This document shows positions 1 to 9,279 of a DNA stretch of 64,000 bases, piece by piece. The stretch spans positions 1-64,000 of the forward strand of contig CAZFRO010000010.1 in the NCBI GenBank assembly GCA_964521425.1, read 5' to 3'. Each line of letters opens with the position of its first letter. Within the stretch, counting starts at the first letter, position 1. Made by a program: the position numbers and the translations under genes. The notes beneath the pieces are model-generated. The model had not been told where the DNA came from, did not search any database, and saw nothing but the letters and a program-made list of their open reading frames with translations. The DNA is from Joyebacterum sp964521425 (GTDB taxonomy: Bacteria; Joyebacterota; Joyebacteria; Joyebacterales; Joyebacteraceae).

Positions 1-81
1 CGCCGGCACCGGAGGCGGTGATGCCCAGGGCATCAGCAGCGGCACTCTGTCTCTAGATATGGCACTACGATCGGGGGCAGG

Positions 82-195
82 TCAGAACCCTGCGTCTCCC
101 TCGGTCGAGAGAACCATCGTCGCACATAGGGAAAGCACGAAGCAGACTGCGACGACCAGTACAACAACTCGGTATGCTGCACCCTGAATGTACAT
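82..195 (-). CDS. Possible small hydrophobic peptide (37 aa)
   Basis: An ATG preceded by a G-rich stretch opens a 37-codon frame with one strongly hydrophobic segment (about residues 8-30) and a short polar tail. It could be a one-helix membrane peptide or a leftover signal sequence. There is no family I recognise, and the sequence beyond its stop toward the window edge shows no continuation in the same frame. It may be chance. Confidence 0.2.
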   Translation of the reverse strand: MYIQGAAYRVVVLVVAVCFVLSLCATMVLSTEGDAGF

Positions 196-308
196 CTGCG
201 CCCCCCCTCTAGTCGCTGTCTCCTGCTCGCTCCAAGATCGCTTCGGTTTGCTCGCTCGTAAACACCCTGGGTGGAACCTCACCAGCGACGGCCCGCGCAC
301 CTGGCGTC

Positions 309-1154
309 TCAGCCCGGATGCCACGTCTGAACGGACCCATTTCGTACTCCCCTCCCGGCAGCCTTGTGAGCTTTCCCTCCCACCCCCCCAACGAGCCGGT
401 AGGTTCCGTCCGTGTTCGGAGCAAGAGCCACTACCACCCGTTCCCCGACGCCGAACGCAGGGATGTCGTGCCAGCCATAGAAGCGCCTTGTGTGCTCCAG
501 GATTCGGAGTGAATCTACGGAGACGGAGCCCTTCCAGAGCGCTAGGGCGTGGAGCGTGACATGTAGTTCCATGGGTATGTGGTCCACAATCACCTCAGCG
601 GACACGACGCTGCCCTCAACAACCAGAGGGGCTCGTCGCATCGCTGCGTGGATTCCCCTGCCTTCTATTCGCTTGCGAATGACGCTCTCGAGATCCACGT
701 CTCCTACGGCGAACGGAAGCCGCGCGCGAGACAGCCACTTGCCTCGAGACCTGAATGCCGCCGTTCCCCTGCACCAGTACCTGTCATTCTCGTCTCCCTC
801 AAGAAAGACCATACACGTGTCGCCGGTGGCAAAGAGCGGTGCGGCACCGCACGACGCCAATACGCCATCCAGCTCCCCCCCTGTGACCCTGAAGGCAATG
901 GAGAATTGCTCGACTCCCTTGAGAACCCGAGAGACGTCGAGTGTGACAATGCTGTGGATGGCGTTGCTGGCGTTGGCGTAGATAGCTGTGACATCAGACA
1001 CGCGTCCGATGACGACAACCTCGGATCGTTCTGCGCTTCGCACAACCTCTGCATACAGCGACCTATCGTTGGCGCCGAGTTGTCCATCCGGATCACCCGC
1101 AAGCACCTGAATAGCAATGGACAGTACGAACAACAGACAGGCGATCGTCCTCAT
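309..1154 (-). CDS. Secreted protein with two tandem copies of an unknown domain
   Basis: I do not recognise the family. The start at 1154 is set by an AAGGAGG ribosome site 5 nt upstream; a longer open frame reaching 1472 lacks such a site. Residues 1-19 form a signal peptide ending near VLAG. The rest looks internally duplicated: two stretches of about 90 residues (roughly 30-125 and 155-245) each begin with a VV.G.V strand, contain a (L)KG turn, then a vGe/tGd.v.v.L strand and end in a short glycine-rich turn. This suggests two copies of a small beta domain, exported to the periplasm or beyond. It is followed by no gene on the same strand within the window and preceded by a long non-coding stretch, so it is probably transcribed alone. 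No sorting domain is seen at its C-terminus, unlike several other exported proteins here. Confidence 0.7.
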   Translation of the reverse strand: MRTIACLLFVLSIAIQVLAGDPDGQLGANDRSLYAEVVRSAERSEVVVIGRVSDVTAIYANASNAIHSIVTLDVSRVLKGVEQFSIAFRVTGGELDGVLASCGAAPLFATGDTCMVFLEGDENDRYWCRGTAAFRSRGKWLSRARLPFAVGDVDLESVIRKRIEGRGIHAAMRRAPLVVEGSVVSAEVIVDHIPMELHVTLHALALWKGSVSVDSLRILEHTRRFYGWHDIPAFGVGERVVVALAPNTDGTYRLVGGVGGKAHKAAGRGVRNGSVQTWHPG

Positions 1155-1997
1155 GAGAACCTCCTTGACCAGTGTCCAACACCACATACTGACGTCGTAC
1201 CGGCAGCGACTCGCTACGATCAGGCGCCGAGGCTCCTCACTCAGCAGATTGGTGCGTCTTGATGCTCTGTGCTTTCTCGCGAGATAGTAGGAGACTGTAT
1301 CTTGCAGCCACCGGGAGTCCAAGAACTGAACGCTACTATGATAGCGACCAGCGGTCAAGCTACATGTACAAGCACTCGGACTGGACATGTGGCTCCGTCG
1401 TAGAAGGCGATCCCAATAGCCCCCTGCCCCCATTCGAAGCCCTCTATTCCCTTGCTCTCTCATGGACGGCATGCCTTCGGACCACGACGCACCCAGGGCA
1501 TCACCGCGACTTCTTCGAGGGTAATGGTATGATCCCGCAGGACACCCTGGCCTGCGGGTGCCAAGAGTGTGTTCCGCCAGGCTGGAACGACCAGAAGGAA
1601 AGGGGTCACTGGGACGAATCAGAGGACAGCCAGTAGTGTCACGCCGCCGCGCGAAGCCTCACCGAGGTGTGGTGCCACAGCTTGCCCACGGGACGATTCG
1701 GCGGTCGTGACGCCGGTGACGCTACCCACGGATCCTGACGGACCGCCTGACCGTCAGGTGGCTACCCCGACCCTCATCATCTCCCGCATCTCCTGCTTAC
1801 CCCCTGCGTAGTGCCAGTGGACCGTCACGACGGGTAGGCTGTCCGAATCGGGTGCGAACCGGGTCCCCGCTACCAAATATGAAGAGGCCCGGGTCATTTG
1901 ACCCGGGCCTCTTCTTTCTCCCCAGTCCCGTCGCTCCCCGCCCAGCCCAGCTTGCGCTCGAGAGGGGTTTGACATTCGTCCTGACTGAGCACCGCGA
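1155..1997. other. Long intergenic region without a convincing gene
   Basis: About 840 bp lie between two minus-strand secreted-protein genes. The open frames here (for example 1259-1636 plus) have no ribosome site, no recognisable domain and odd composition. The only clear element is the perfect inverted repeat at 1881-1914. No tRNA or other RNA fold could be supported. Confidence 0.5.
1881..1914. terminator. Perfect 16-bp inverted repeat, probable terminator
   Basis: The arms 1881-1896 and 1899-1914 are exact reverse complements with a 2-nt centre. The repeat lies 84 nt past the stop of the minus-strand HAF-repeat gene. On the plus strand it is followed by a pyrimidine run (tttctcc); on the minus strand by atattt. 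It may act in both directions. Confidence 0.6.
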
Positions 1998-3404
1998 TTA
2001 TCTCAGCACAGTCAGCTTCGCCGTGGTGCTATGTTCGCCTGCTTCGAGCCGGCAGAGATATATGCCCGAGGACACTGCCTCTCCCGACGCGTTCGTGCCA
2101 TCCCAGCTCAACTCGTGCGGACCGGCCGCGAGATCGCTTGCGTGGATCTCCCTCACCAACCGCCCAGTGACATCGTGGATTCTGAGGCTGACGCTCTCGA
2201 TTCGCGACAGAGTGAAGGAGAGAGTCGACCCTGTGCGCGCTGGATTTGGGAACGCGCTCATGTGCAACTTCGCTCCCGCTGCCGAGGCAGCGTCGTCAAC
2301 CCCCGTGGGGCTGTTGAGGATGATGAAGCTCCTCGGAGTCCACGGGGAGTACATGTCCTGCCCAAACCCGACCATTACGGTCCCATCGTCCGAGACGGCG
2401 GTCAGCGACTGAATGTCGAACCCGGAGGGCGGTGTGACTCCGTTGTCGACGAGGAAGTCATCCAGATCCACCATCCCCGTTTCTTCGGTCCAGATGAACG
2501 CAGCCCACTGGGTCCAGTCGAATCCGTTGGTGCCGACCACCACGCTGCCATCGGCAGTGATGTCCCTGGGAACGACGGTCCCGTAATCCGCGAAGGTCCC
2601 AGAGAGGGCCCCAAGAACTTGCTTGTCCCAGGTAGACCCGTTCCAGTGCCACTTGGCGGCCTCGGCGTATCGTCTGTCCGCATTGTACGAGTTGCCGATC
2701 ACAGTCTCGCCGTCGGGAGTGACAGTCTCGAGCTCGCAGAAGCCGTCAGGAGACTCGAGAACGGTCATGACTCCGTCCACCCACACCGTGGGGCGCCTGC
2801 CGCCCCACTCCGGGTTCTCATCCCAGCCGACGATCACGTTTCCATCGTAGTCGGCGTCGTTCGCGCGGCTCTGGCGACCGCTGCTGCCCAGGCCCACGGT
2901 GCCTGTCTCTTCGGTCCAGTAGCACGCGTGCGCGCTGCCGTCTGGCTGTCCCGGGCGCCAGTAGAGGCCGACCAGTGTCGAACCGTCGTCGGACAGGCCC
3001 CATGCAGAACCGTACGCGCTGCCCATCATGCCCCCATCTGGAGGAGTGGGAGGCATCGTCTCCGTCCAGCGCGTACCCTGGGTCCACAATCCCGGAGTGA
3101 TGTACGTCGAGTCCGTCGCCACGTCCGCAATCGTCGCGGACGCGTGTCTTCCGTCCGCGGAGACATCGGGCGTTCCCGCCCCACTCCCCATCGCCGCAGT
3201 GGATCCCCCGAGCAACTCGAACCCGTCCGGGGCCGTCCACCGGAACGTCTCGTACGTCACCTGGGCATTGCCGACGACGACGGTCCCGTCCGGGGTGATG
3301 TCCCACGCATAACCCACGCAGATGAACTCGAATGAGACGTCGGCCGTCGCCGCGCCACAGAGCACGGTCAGGAGCAACGCCAGACCGATACATGCTCTCT
3401 TCAT
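1998..3404 (-). CDS. Secreted HAF-repeat protein with C-terminal FlgD/sorting-type domain
   Basis: The start at 3404 has an AAGGAG site 10 nt upstream; the longer frame to 3569 does not. Residues 1-22 are a signal peptide (ends GAATADV). The body carries at least six HAF-type repeats of the form sDDGstvVG / TPDGetViG / TaDGSVVVG, each followed by a W.e..g segment; this family usually forms a secreted beta-propeller-like repeat fold of unknown function. The last ~85 residues start at FPNPARTGSTLSF and contain the VSLRIHDVTGRLVRE and SWDGTNASGEAVSSGIY signatures of the FlgD-Ig/T9SS-type C-terminal domain seen in three other proteins of this window. It is probably exported and surface bound. Its neighbour upstream (3582-4235) is also secreted; the 177-bp gap leaves cotranscription open. 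Confidence 0.8.
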   Translation of the reverse strand: MKRACIGLALLLTVLCGAATADVSFEFICVGYAWDITPDGTVVVGNAQVTYETFRWTAPDGFELLGGSTAAMGSGAGTPDVSADGRHASATIADVATDSTYITPGLWTQGTRWTETMPPTPPDGGMMGSAYGSAWGLSDDGSTLVGLYWRPGQPDGSAHACYWTEETGTVGLGSSGRQSRANDADYDGNVIVGWDENPEWGGRRPTVWVDGVMTVLESPDGFCELETVTPDGETVIGNSYNADRRYAEAAKWHWNGSTWDKQVLGALSGTFADYGTVVPRDITADGSVVVGTNGFDWTQWAAFIWTEETGMVDLDDFLVDNGVTPPSGFDIQSLTAVSDDGTVMVGFGQDMYSPWTPRSFIILNSPTGVDDAASAAGAKLHMSAFPNPARTGSTLSFTLSRIESVSLRIHDVTGRLVREIHASDLAAGPHELSWDGTNASGEAVSSGIYLCRLEAGEHSTTAKLTVLR

Positions 3405-3581
3405 GCCATTCTCTCCTTGCATCTCCGCCGGGCCCGGCTGACCTTCGAACGCCTGCTGACCCGAACCTGCCTCTGTCCTCAGCTGTCTTCCTGCGGTCTC
3501 CCCCGAGAGAGGTCGGGTCGACAGAATCTGCGCTGGGCGGAGGGCGCCCATGTGTGCGCCCTCTCGCAACCTGTTCGTACG

Positions 3582-4235
3582 CTATCGATACATCGCCTTG
3601 ATGCCGCCCCAGGTGCTCTCCTCGACCAGGGTACTCGCGATCGTGCCCTCGACCAGCATCGCCGCGTCGAGTCCCGGATTGAAGACGAACCACATCGGCA
3701 TGGGGAACCCGTACGCGTCGTACGAGACCGTCTCGTCTCCAACGAGAACTGCCGCGGAGGTCTGGATCTCCGGACCCATCGGGCCCGACGGTGCGATCGG
3801 CGTTATGCCCAGCCAGTAGTCACCCGCCGCGAGGTAGAGACCGAGACCGGATGCCGTCACCTCGAAGTGGTCACCAACGAGCACGCCGGACATCGGCACG
3901 ACCGGACTCAGCGTCGGATCTTCGACGGGGAGAACACCAGTCTTCGGGAACACGTGCAGGTAGCCCTGAGTGATAGCTGTCCCCCATGACGGATCAAGCG
4001 CAGAGTAGTAGCTCGTGATGCTTTCCACGTTCCAGGCATCAAGGACTGTGACATCGTTCGCACCGTGCCACGTCATACCAAAGGGCGGGCCGCCGGACTC
4101 GGAATTGAAGAAGCCCATGCCCCAGCCCGGATCGTAAGGCTGATCCCACAGAACATCCGCGCACGCACACGTCGCTGCTACCATCACCGCGCCGACAACG
4201 CACAGAGCAGCAAGATTGGTCAGTCTCGAGTTCAT
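3582..4235 (-). CDS. Secreted protein of unknown function (217 aa)
   Basis: I do not recognise the family. GAGGAGAG precedes the ATG at a good distance. Residues 1-26 form a signal peptide ending at a Cys/Ala-rich site (ATCACADV). The mature part is rich in Gly, Pro and aromatics with a beta-sandwich look (WDQPYDPGWGMGFFNSESGG near the N-terminus, LGLYLAAGDYWLGITP in the middle), a pattern often seen in secreted proteins that describe display-type or carbohydrate-binding modules. No catalytic motif or sorting domain is visible. Its promoter is probably the extended -10 at 4387-4395, divergent from the gene at 4581. Confidence 0.65.
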   Translation of the reverse strand: MNSRLTNLAALCVVGAVMVAATCACADVLWDQPYDPGWGMGFFNSESGGPPFGMTWHGANDVTVLDAWNVESITSYYSALDPSWGTAITQGYLHVFPKTGVLPVEDPTLSPVVPMSGVLVGDHFEVTASGLGLYLAAGDYWLGITPIAPSGPMGPEIQTSAAVLVGDETVSYDAYGFPMPMWFVFNPGLDAAMLVEGTIASTLVEESTWGGIKAMYR

Positions 4236-4386
4236 CTTTCTCTCCTCTAATGAAGCCTCTCACCCTTCGAGCCCTCATCCCGGCTCGTCTCGACTCGTTC
4301 AACCCCTCAGCGATTCGTCAGTCCGGACCCTCCTCTCAGTCGACCACTCCCCGTCGTTCGCACGTCGCCTCATCTCACTAGGGACC

Positions 4387-4395
4387 ATTCTAACA
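4387..4395 (-). promoter_or_regulatory. Possible extended -10 promoter for the 3582-4235 gene
   Basis: Read on the minus strand this is TGTTAGAAT, an extended -10 (TGn + TAGAAT). No good -35 is present 17 bp upstream. It lies ~150 nt before the start codon and is divergent from the plus-strand promoter at 4433-4461. Confidence 0.4.
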
Positions 4396-4432
4396 TATCT
4401 GTCAGAGTTCTGCACGCACTCTCTGAAAGAAC

Positions 4433-4461
4433 TTGCAGATAATTCAGGGATGTGTTATAGT
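4433..4461 (+). promoter_or_regulatory. Sigma-70-like promoter for the 4581 gene
   Basis: TTGCAG (4433-4438), a 17-bp spacer and TATAGT (4456-4461) stand in an AT-rich pocket within otherwise GC-rich DNA, ~115 nt upstream of the start codon. Confidence 0.6.
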
Positions 4462-4580
4462 AGGAGTTGTTGAGAAATGCTACTATCTAACGCATTACAG
4501 AGCAGGGGATTAGCTCTTCCGAAGAACGTCCGGAGCACTGGCTATCCCTTCAATGTGACAGACGTGAAAGGTTGGATCCC

Positions 4581-5831
4581 ATGGCGCGTGTCTCTTCCCC
4601 TGCCCCAACGGTGAAGCTCGAAGACCGCATACGTTCCGTCGCCGACGATCTCCGCGGCCAGCTTGAACCAGTCATTCGGGAGATCGCCGGACTACGTCCT
4701 CGACCGTCGCGACTCGTCGCTGAACTCAGGATTGACAAAAGCCTGGCGAGCCGACTCACTCGCGCTGTTCGCGCGGAGGACCCGCTGGAGTTTATCCACC
4801 TGCTTCCATCGCCGACGGGCCTCGGCATCTTCCTCACCGCCGCAAGGGGCGCGGGGGTCAGTCGCGACCGATGTGCAGCCGCTGAGGGTAGCGTCGACAA
4901 CTTCCGCTTCCTCCTGGAGGCGCTCCCGGGCGGACGGGCGACGCTCGATGCGGCCATCTCCACATCATCCGGAGAGGCGCGTGCGCGTACGGAGAAGAAC
5001 GCCAAGCAGGCTGTCTACAAGGCGATGTCTTATCTGGTCGGGATTCGATGTGACAGCAATGTGACGATGTTCGCGGTACAGCCAGCAGCGGATGGCAGGA
5101 TGGTAGACTCTATTGATGTGCATCAACGTTCCGGGATCAGAAGGCTGCGGCCAACGGCTCCGCTCGGCGTCTCGAGCTTGCGGCTTCACCCGCCGGCCAA
5201 TGGGAAGACACCTCTCCCCTACGTGGAGACGCTCGAGGGAGCACCGGCGGCGGATGTGGAGAGTTTCTTTCTCTCCGAATACTCCAGCCCCGATCTTCCG
5301 GAGTTCCACATGTTCAAGGAAGGAAGCGTGACGACCATCGCTCTCTCGGAGAGCGACCCGCCGCTCGAGTCGCCGATCAACTTGACATCGGCGGTGGTCA
5401 TCCGAAACGTCCTCGAGAGATATCGAACAGAAGACGTCCGTGACGAGTGGCGTGGCTATCTCCTTCACTCACCGTGCAAGACGCTGGTCAGAGACATCTA
5501 CATCCACGAGGATCTCTATCCAGGAATGGTGCCCGACATAACGCTCCACATCCCGAGTCCAAAGGGCGCGGAGACCGTCCGGCAGCCCGGCCTTCACGGC
5601 CGGCTCAATACGCTGGACCTCGCCACTCCTGTGGAGAGCCTCGGTCTCGGGATGAACAGCATCGCGATCCGGGGTGTGCGCCGTTATCCGGAGCTTGTCC
5701 ACGATGTGTTTGAGCGGGCCGGGTGGGATCCATCGAAGTTCAGAGGGTACAGGACCAGAGTCACATATCCGGTCCCGATGATCCTCATGACGTGGTGGTT
5801 CGCGTTGCCGGAGCGACCTCCAGGCAAGTGA
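4581..5831 (+). CDS. Conserved-looking protein of unknown function, possibly DNA-binding at the N-terminus
   Basis: I do not recognise the family. GAAAGG lies 9 nt before the ATG at 4581; a TTG three codons earlier (4572) is an alternative. Residues ~20-75 are helical, and the stretch SRLVAELRIDKSLASRLTRA has the length and hydrophobic spacing of a helix-turn-helix, so a regulator is possible. The remaining ~330 residues are mixed alpha/beta without transmembrane segments or a signal peptide, so the protein is probably cytoplasmic. It is monocistronic: its own promoter lies at 4433-4461 and a perfect hairpin follows 7 bp after the stop. No neighbour gives a functional hint. Confidence 0.7.
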   Translation: MARVSSPAPTVKLEDRIRSVADDLRGQLEPVIREIAGLRPRPSRLVAELRIDKSLASRLTRAVRAEDPLEFIHLLPSPTGLGIFLTAARGAGVSRDRCAAAEGSVDNFRFLLEALPGGRATLDAAISTSSGEARARTEKNAKQAVYKAMSYLVGIRCDSNVTMFAVQPAADGRMVDSIDVHQRSGIRRLRPTAPLGVSSLRLHPPANGKTPLPYVETLEGAPAADVESFFLSEYSSPDLPEFHMFKEGSVTTIALSESDPPLESPINLTSAVVIRNVLERYRTEDVRDEWRGYLLHSPCKTLVRDIYIHEDLYPGMVPDITLHIPSPKGAETVRQPGLHGRLNTLDLATPVESLGLGMNSIAIRGVRRYPELVHDVFERAGWDPSKFRGYRTRVTYPVPMILMTWWFALPERPPGK

Positions 5832-5838
5832 CCTACGA

Positions 5839-5864
5839 GGCCGCCGGCAGAAATGCCGGCGGCC
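5839..5864 (+). terminator. Hairpin terminator after the 4581 gene
   Basis: A perfect 11-bp stem (5839-5849 with 5854-5864) closed by a GAAA tetraloop lies 7 bp after the stop codon. There is no clear T-tract. Confidence 0.65.
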
Positions 5865-5966
5865 TGCTATTGAGCGCCTATCCTACTGTGGCTCCCCCAC
5901 GAAGAACCTGAGAATCCGCTTCTCCGCGAAATCGTGGCCGAGATCGAGGGGGACGTCGAGCAGCAG

Positions 5967-5997
5967 ATCGGCCCGCCCCCGAAGGGAGCGGGCCGAT
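5967..5997. terminator. Hairpin downstream of the S8 protease gene
   Basis: A 10-bp perfect stem (5967-5976 with 5988-5997) with an 11-nt loop lies 47 nt beyond the stop of the minus-strand protease gene. On the plus strand it is followed by gtcttta. It separates two convergent transcription units. Confidence 0.55.
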
Positions 5998-6043
5998 GTC
6001 TTTAGACTACTCAGTGTTCGTGCGTGCCACGCGAGTCCCGAAC

Positions 6044-9037
6044 TCACCGCACGAGCGTCAGGGACTTGATCTCCACGTCCTCATCAACAATCAGGCGGGC
6101 GAAGTACGTGCCCGAGGCGATCTCCTGACCGGCGTCGTCCTTGCCGTTCCAGCGCACCTCGTTCAAGCCGGCAGGACGCGATCCTGAAATCAGTGTGCGA
6201 ACCAGACGGCCCGCGACGTCATAGATCTTCAGATCAACGCGCGTCTCGCGCGGGAGGCTGAAGTGCAGGTTGGTCATCGGGTTGAACGGGTTCGGCACGG
6301 CGCCGAAGAAGACCGTGGCCAGCGGGATGTCACCATCTACACCGACCCAGGTGGTCACCGTCATCGAGACCGGGATAGTGAGAGTCGGATTCGCCGGATC
6401 GTTCGTCGCCAGGACGATGTCGGCCCAGTAGTCGTCTTCCGCAAGGCCGGTCGCATCCAACAGCACATCGAGTTCTGCGGATCCCGCCGGCGCGACAACA
6501 CCCAACGGAGGTTTCACGGTGAGCCAGTCCGTGCCAGGCCCCCCCTGGTACACGATAGAGGACGAGTAGTCGAGATCGGCGTCACCCACGTTACCAAGAG
6601 TGATACCAACGACAAGAAGGTTGTCCGGGGCAAGCATCTCGTCGAAAGACGCCGGGTCCACGGTCGCACTTGCAGCTGGTGGCCCAGCCAGGGTCGGGAA
6701 CTCAATGTAGTCGACCCAGCCCGCATCACTTCCGGTACTGACCGAGTAGTCCTTGGTATAGGACCACTTGAAGGTCCGCGTGCCGCTTGCGACCGGGTGG
6801 GTGAGCTGCGCCCAGCCTACGGTGCCGGACCAACTCGCGATCTCGGCTCCGTCGACGTAGAAACGCAGGTAGTCGTAGTTGTTCTCCGACGAAACCTTGT
6901 ACCAGAAGGAGATGTCACTCGAAGCCGCGACGTCCAGTGTGACCTCAAGATCGGACTGCTGGTTGTCGCTGACATTGCCGGACTTGGCGCTGTAGGACCC
7001 CTCGTACGGACTCGCGCCGTCGATGATCCAGTTGGCGTTGCCGCCCATCACCCACGGGTAGGCCAGGAAGTCGGCCGTCTCGAAGTCCTCCGCCACAAGC
7101 TCCGGCAGGCTGAAGTTCTGCGTCATGTTGCCCTGAAAGTCGATCGTGTGCTCGTCGGCACCGTGACCATCCGCGCGTGCCAGGACATCGTAGGTGGCAC
7201 CGGCGGGAATCTCGATAGAGTACGAGCCACCCGGGCCAGTAAGCACGGGGGCAAGGGGCGTGTCGAGAACCTCCACGGTGGCCCCCGAGACCAGTCCGCC
7301 CACATGGTCGTAGACCAGTCCGGACAGTGTGGCAGTCGACAGCGCGGTCATCGATGCGGAGCCGTCGACCGTCTCATTCTCGATGATATCGACGACGCCG
7401 GTCTCGTCACCGTAGCCGAAGACGCTGAAGGTAAGAGTCCATTCGCCTACCGGGAGCATGAACTGGAAGTTCCCGTCTGCATCGGTGTCGCGACTGGCGA
7501 CGTGGCCGATCACACCGACCTCCACGTCTTCGAGTGGCAGTCCGGTTCCTGCGTCGGTGACCGTTCCGCTCACAGTACCGAGACCGCCCATGACACCCAT
7601 TACGGCTTCGTACGCATCGATGAAACCGTGCCCGTATGTGTTGTCCTCGCCAGCGGTCCCCTTGTCGACTGCGGTATCCATTATCACCTGTTTGATGGTC
7701 TCCACATCGAGATCGGGATTCGCAGCGCACATCAGGGCGACCACACCGGCCACGTGGGGGCCGGCCATCGACGTGCCGTCCAGGTACTGGTAGCCGCCTC
7801 CCGGCTGCGCGCTGTAGATGCTGGAGCCCGGAGCACAGATCTCCGGCTTCATGGCGAACTCACCCCCGCACGCGCTCGGCCCGCGGCTGGAGAAGTCGCT
7901 GATCACGTACGGTGCGTAGTTCTGGGTCGAACCAACGCTGAAGGCGTTGTAATGGCTGGTTGCACGATCGCCGGGCGAACGCAACGTCTGGGCGCCAGGC
8001 CCCTCGTTGCCGGCAGACCAGGTCAGCACGACCCCGGCCGCCTCACAGTTGTCGATGGCGCTCCACCAGTAGCTGTAGCAGTCGGGATAACCGAGCCCAT
8101 CATAGACGCCCCAGCTGTTCTGGACGACGCATGGCACATCATCGATCGTCAACGGGTCGCCATCGGGATCGGCAAACCACTCCAGGGACGCGAGAACGTC
8201 GTTGTCGAACTCGGCGCCGACACCCTGGTTGATCGTGTTCGAAGCGATCCACAGCGCTCCCGGCGCGACGCCGATCGTGTCGTCCGGTGCCAGACCGGTG
8301 ACGGTACCCATGACGTGCGTACCGTGACCGATGTAGTGATTGTCGACGGGGAAGTTGGGATTACCCTGACCTGAATTATCGAGCCAGCACGCGCTCGGGT
8401 CGGCGATCAGCCCGCGCCAGCGAGCGGACAGGGCCGGGTGCGTTCCGTCCACGCCGGTGTCCATGATGCCTACGACAACACCGGTGCCGTCGATGCCAAG
8501 CTCGTTCCAGACGCGGCGAGCCCCAACGGCCACGACGCCAGGAGTGATGCCGATGCCGCGGTGACCACCCGGAGGGGTGGCCTTCTCGCCCAGGATCGGC
8601 TCGATGAGCTCGACCTTGAGATCCGCCTCGATGACTTCCACGTCGTCGCGTAGCGCGAGTTCGCGGATGGCGTCTACCGTTCCGACGACCACGATCGAGT
8701 TGACGAGCCAGTGCGGCGTGTAGCCGCGAATGCCGCCGTCTCTCTGGCGGGCCGAGAGGTGATCCATCAGAGCGCCCTGCGAACGGCCGGCGGCGTCCTG
8801 GAGCGCGCCGAGTACGGCCTCGTGCCGCTGCTGCCGGGGCGCCCGGCTCTCATGCAGCTGTTGGTTCATACTCACAATGTCGGCCTGATCGCCCAGGACG
8901 ACGAGCACCTTCACCTCGTCGTCTCCGTTCAGCGACTGCATCTGAGATTCCAGTCCTGGAGCGATGATCCCGGCCCAGGCTGTGCCGGCAAGCAGCAGGA
9001 CAACGACCATGAGGAGCGCTGAACGAGCCTTCTTCAT
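6044..9037 (-). CDS. Secreted subtilisin-like S8 serine protease with C-terminal sorting-type domain
   Basis: The 997-residue protein has a signal peptide (1-22), an inhibitor-I9-like propeptide (~40-140, ending before EKATPPGG) and a peptidase S8 domain (~170-485). The catalytic triad is readable: Asp193 in IMDTGVDGTHP, His238 in GHGTHVMGT and Ser423 in GTSMAGPHVAG, with oxyanion Asn344 in SAGNEGPG. A carboxypeptidase-regulatory-like beta domain follows (~488-570, GTVSGTVTDAGTGLPLEDV), then another such module, a jelly-roll region (~660-760) and the FlgD-Ig-type domain in the last ~85 residues (VPNPFNPMTNL ... GTYFARL). It resembles bacillopeptidase F-like exported proteases acting outside the cell. 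GGGAAG lies 8 nt upstream of the start. A promoter is proposed at 9177-9205. Confidence 0.93.
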   Translation of the reverse strand: MKKARSALLMVVVLLLAGTAWAGIIAPGLESQMQSLNGDDEVKVLVVLGDQADIVSMNQQLHESRAPRQQRHEAVLGALQDAAGRSQGALMDHLSARQRDGGIRGYTPHWLVNSIVVVGTVDAIRELALRDDVEVIEADLKVELIEPILGEKATPPGGHRGIGITPGVVAVGARRVWNELGIDGTGVVVGIMDTGVDGTHPALSARWRGLIADPSACWLDNSGQGNPNFPVDNHYIGHGTHVMGTVTGLAPDDTIGVAPGALWIASNTINQGVGAEFDNDVLASLEWFADPDGDPLTIDDVPCVVQNSWGVYDGLGYPDCYSYWWSAIDNCEAAGVVLTWSAGNEGPGAQTLRSPGDRATSHYNAFSVGSTQNYAPYVISDFSSRGPSACGGEFAMKPEICAPGSSIYSAQPGGGYQYLDGTSMAGPHVAGVVALMCAANPDLDVETIKQVIMDTAVDKGTAGEDNTYGHGFIDAYEAVMGVMGGLGTVSGTVTDAGTGLPLEDVEVGVIGHVASRDTDADGNFQFMLPVGEWTLTFSVFGYGDETGVVDIIENETVDGSASMTALSTATLSGLVYDHVGGLVSGATVEVLDTPLAPVLTGPGGSYSIEIPAGATYDVLARADGHGADEHTIDFQGNMTQNFSLPELVAEDFETADFLAYPWVMGGNANWIIDGASPYEGSYSAKSGNVSDNQQSDLEVTLDVAASSDISFWYKVSSENNYDYLRFYVDGAEIASWSGTVGWAQLTHPVASGTRTFKWSYTKDYSVSTGSDAGWVDYIEFPTLAGPPAASATVDPASFDEMLAPDNLLVVGITLGNVGDADLDYSSSIVYQGGPGTDWLTVKPPLGVVAPAGSAELDVLLDATGLAEDDYWADIVLATNDPANPTLTIPVSMTVTTWVGVDGDIPLATVFFGAVPNPFNPMTNLHFSLPRETRVDLKIYDVAGRLVRTLISGSRPAGLNEVRWNGKDDAGQEIASGTYFARLIVDEDVEIKSLTLVR

Positions 9038-9089
9038 GAGTAACTTCCCTTCCCGACGTTCGTGACGCCGTAGCTGGGACCAGATACAT

Positions 9090-9116
9090 AGCCGCCGGGC
9101 TTTGGGACCGGCGGCT
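9090..9116 (-). other. Stem-loop in the leader of the S8 protease mRNA
   Basis: A 9-bp perfect stem (9090-9098 with 9108-9116) lies between the proposed minus-strand promoter and the protease start codon. It could be a leader structure affecting transcription or mRNA stability, or a terminator for antisense transcription. Confidence 0.4.
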
Positions 9117-9176
9117 CTAGTTGCGTGGGGGCGGCTTGATCATGGGCAGCCCCGCACTCTCCAAAATCTACTTGCC

Positions 9177-9205
9177 ATGTTACATGAATTTCACCAAGAA
9201 ATCAA
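9177..9205 (-). promoter_or_regulatory. Sigma-70-like promoter for the S8 protease
   Basis: On the minus strand: TTGATT (9205-9200), a 17-bp spacer and TAACAT (9182-9177), with TG directly before the -10. It lies ~140 nt upstream of the protease start. Confidence 0.5.
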
Positions 9206-9279
9206 GTGTGGCTTGAGCCTCATCCCCAAGTGTGTGAGTATGGGGCGGCAGAGAAACACCTCACTCACAAGGGCGTGCA

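Noticed and set aside
1849..1875. A tRNA- or tmRNA-like 3' end (ggtgcgaacc ... ctacca)
   Set aside because: The T-arm does not pair as it should, and no matching 5' acceptor strand or tmRNA tag region lies upstream. Not supportable as an RNA gene.
6263..8374. A 703-codon plus-strand open frame opposite the S8 protease
   Set aside because: It is the mirror of a well-supported protease gene in GC-rich DNA, His/Arg/Val-rich, with no domain or ribosome site. The same holds for other long antisense frames, for example 33803-34993 and 52788-54146.
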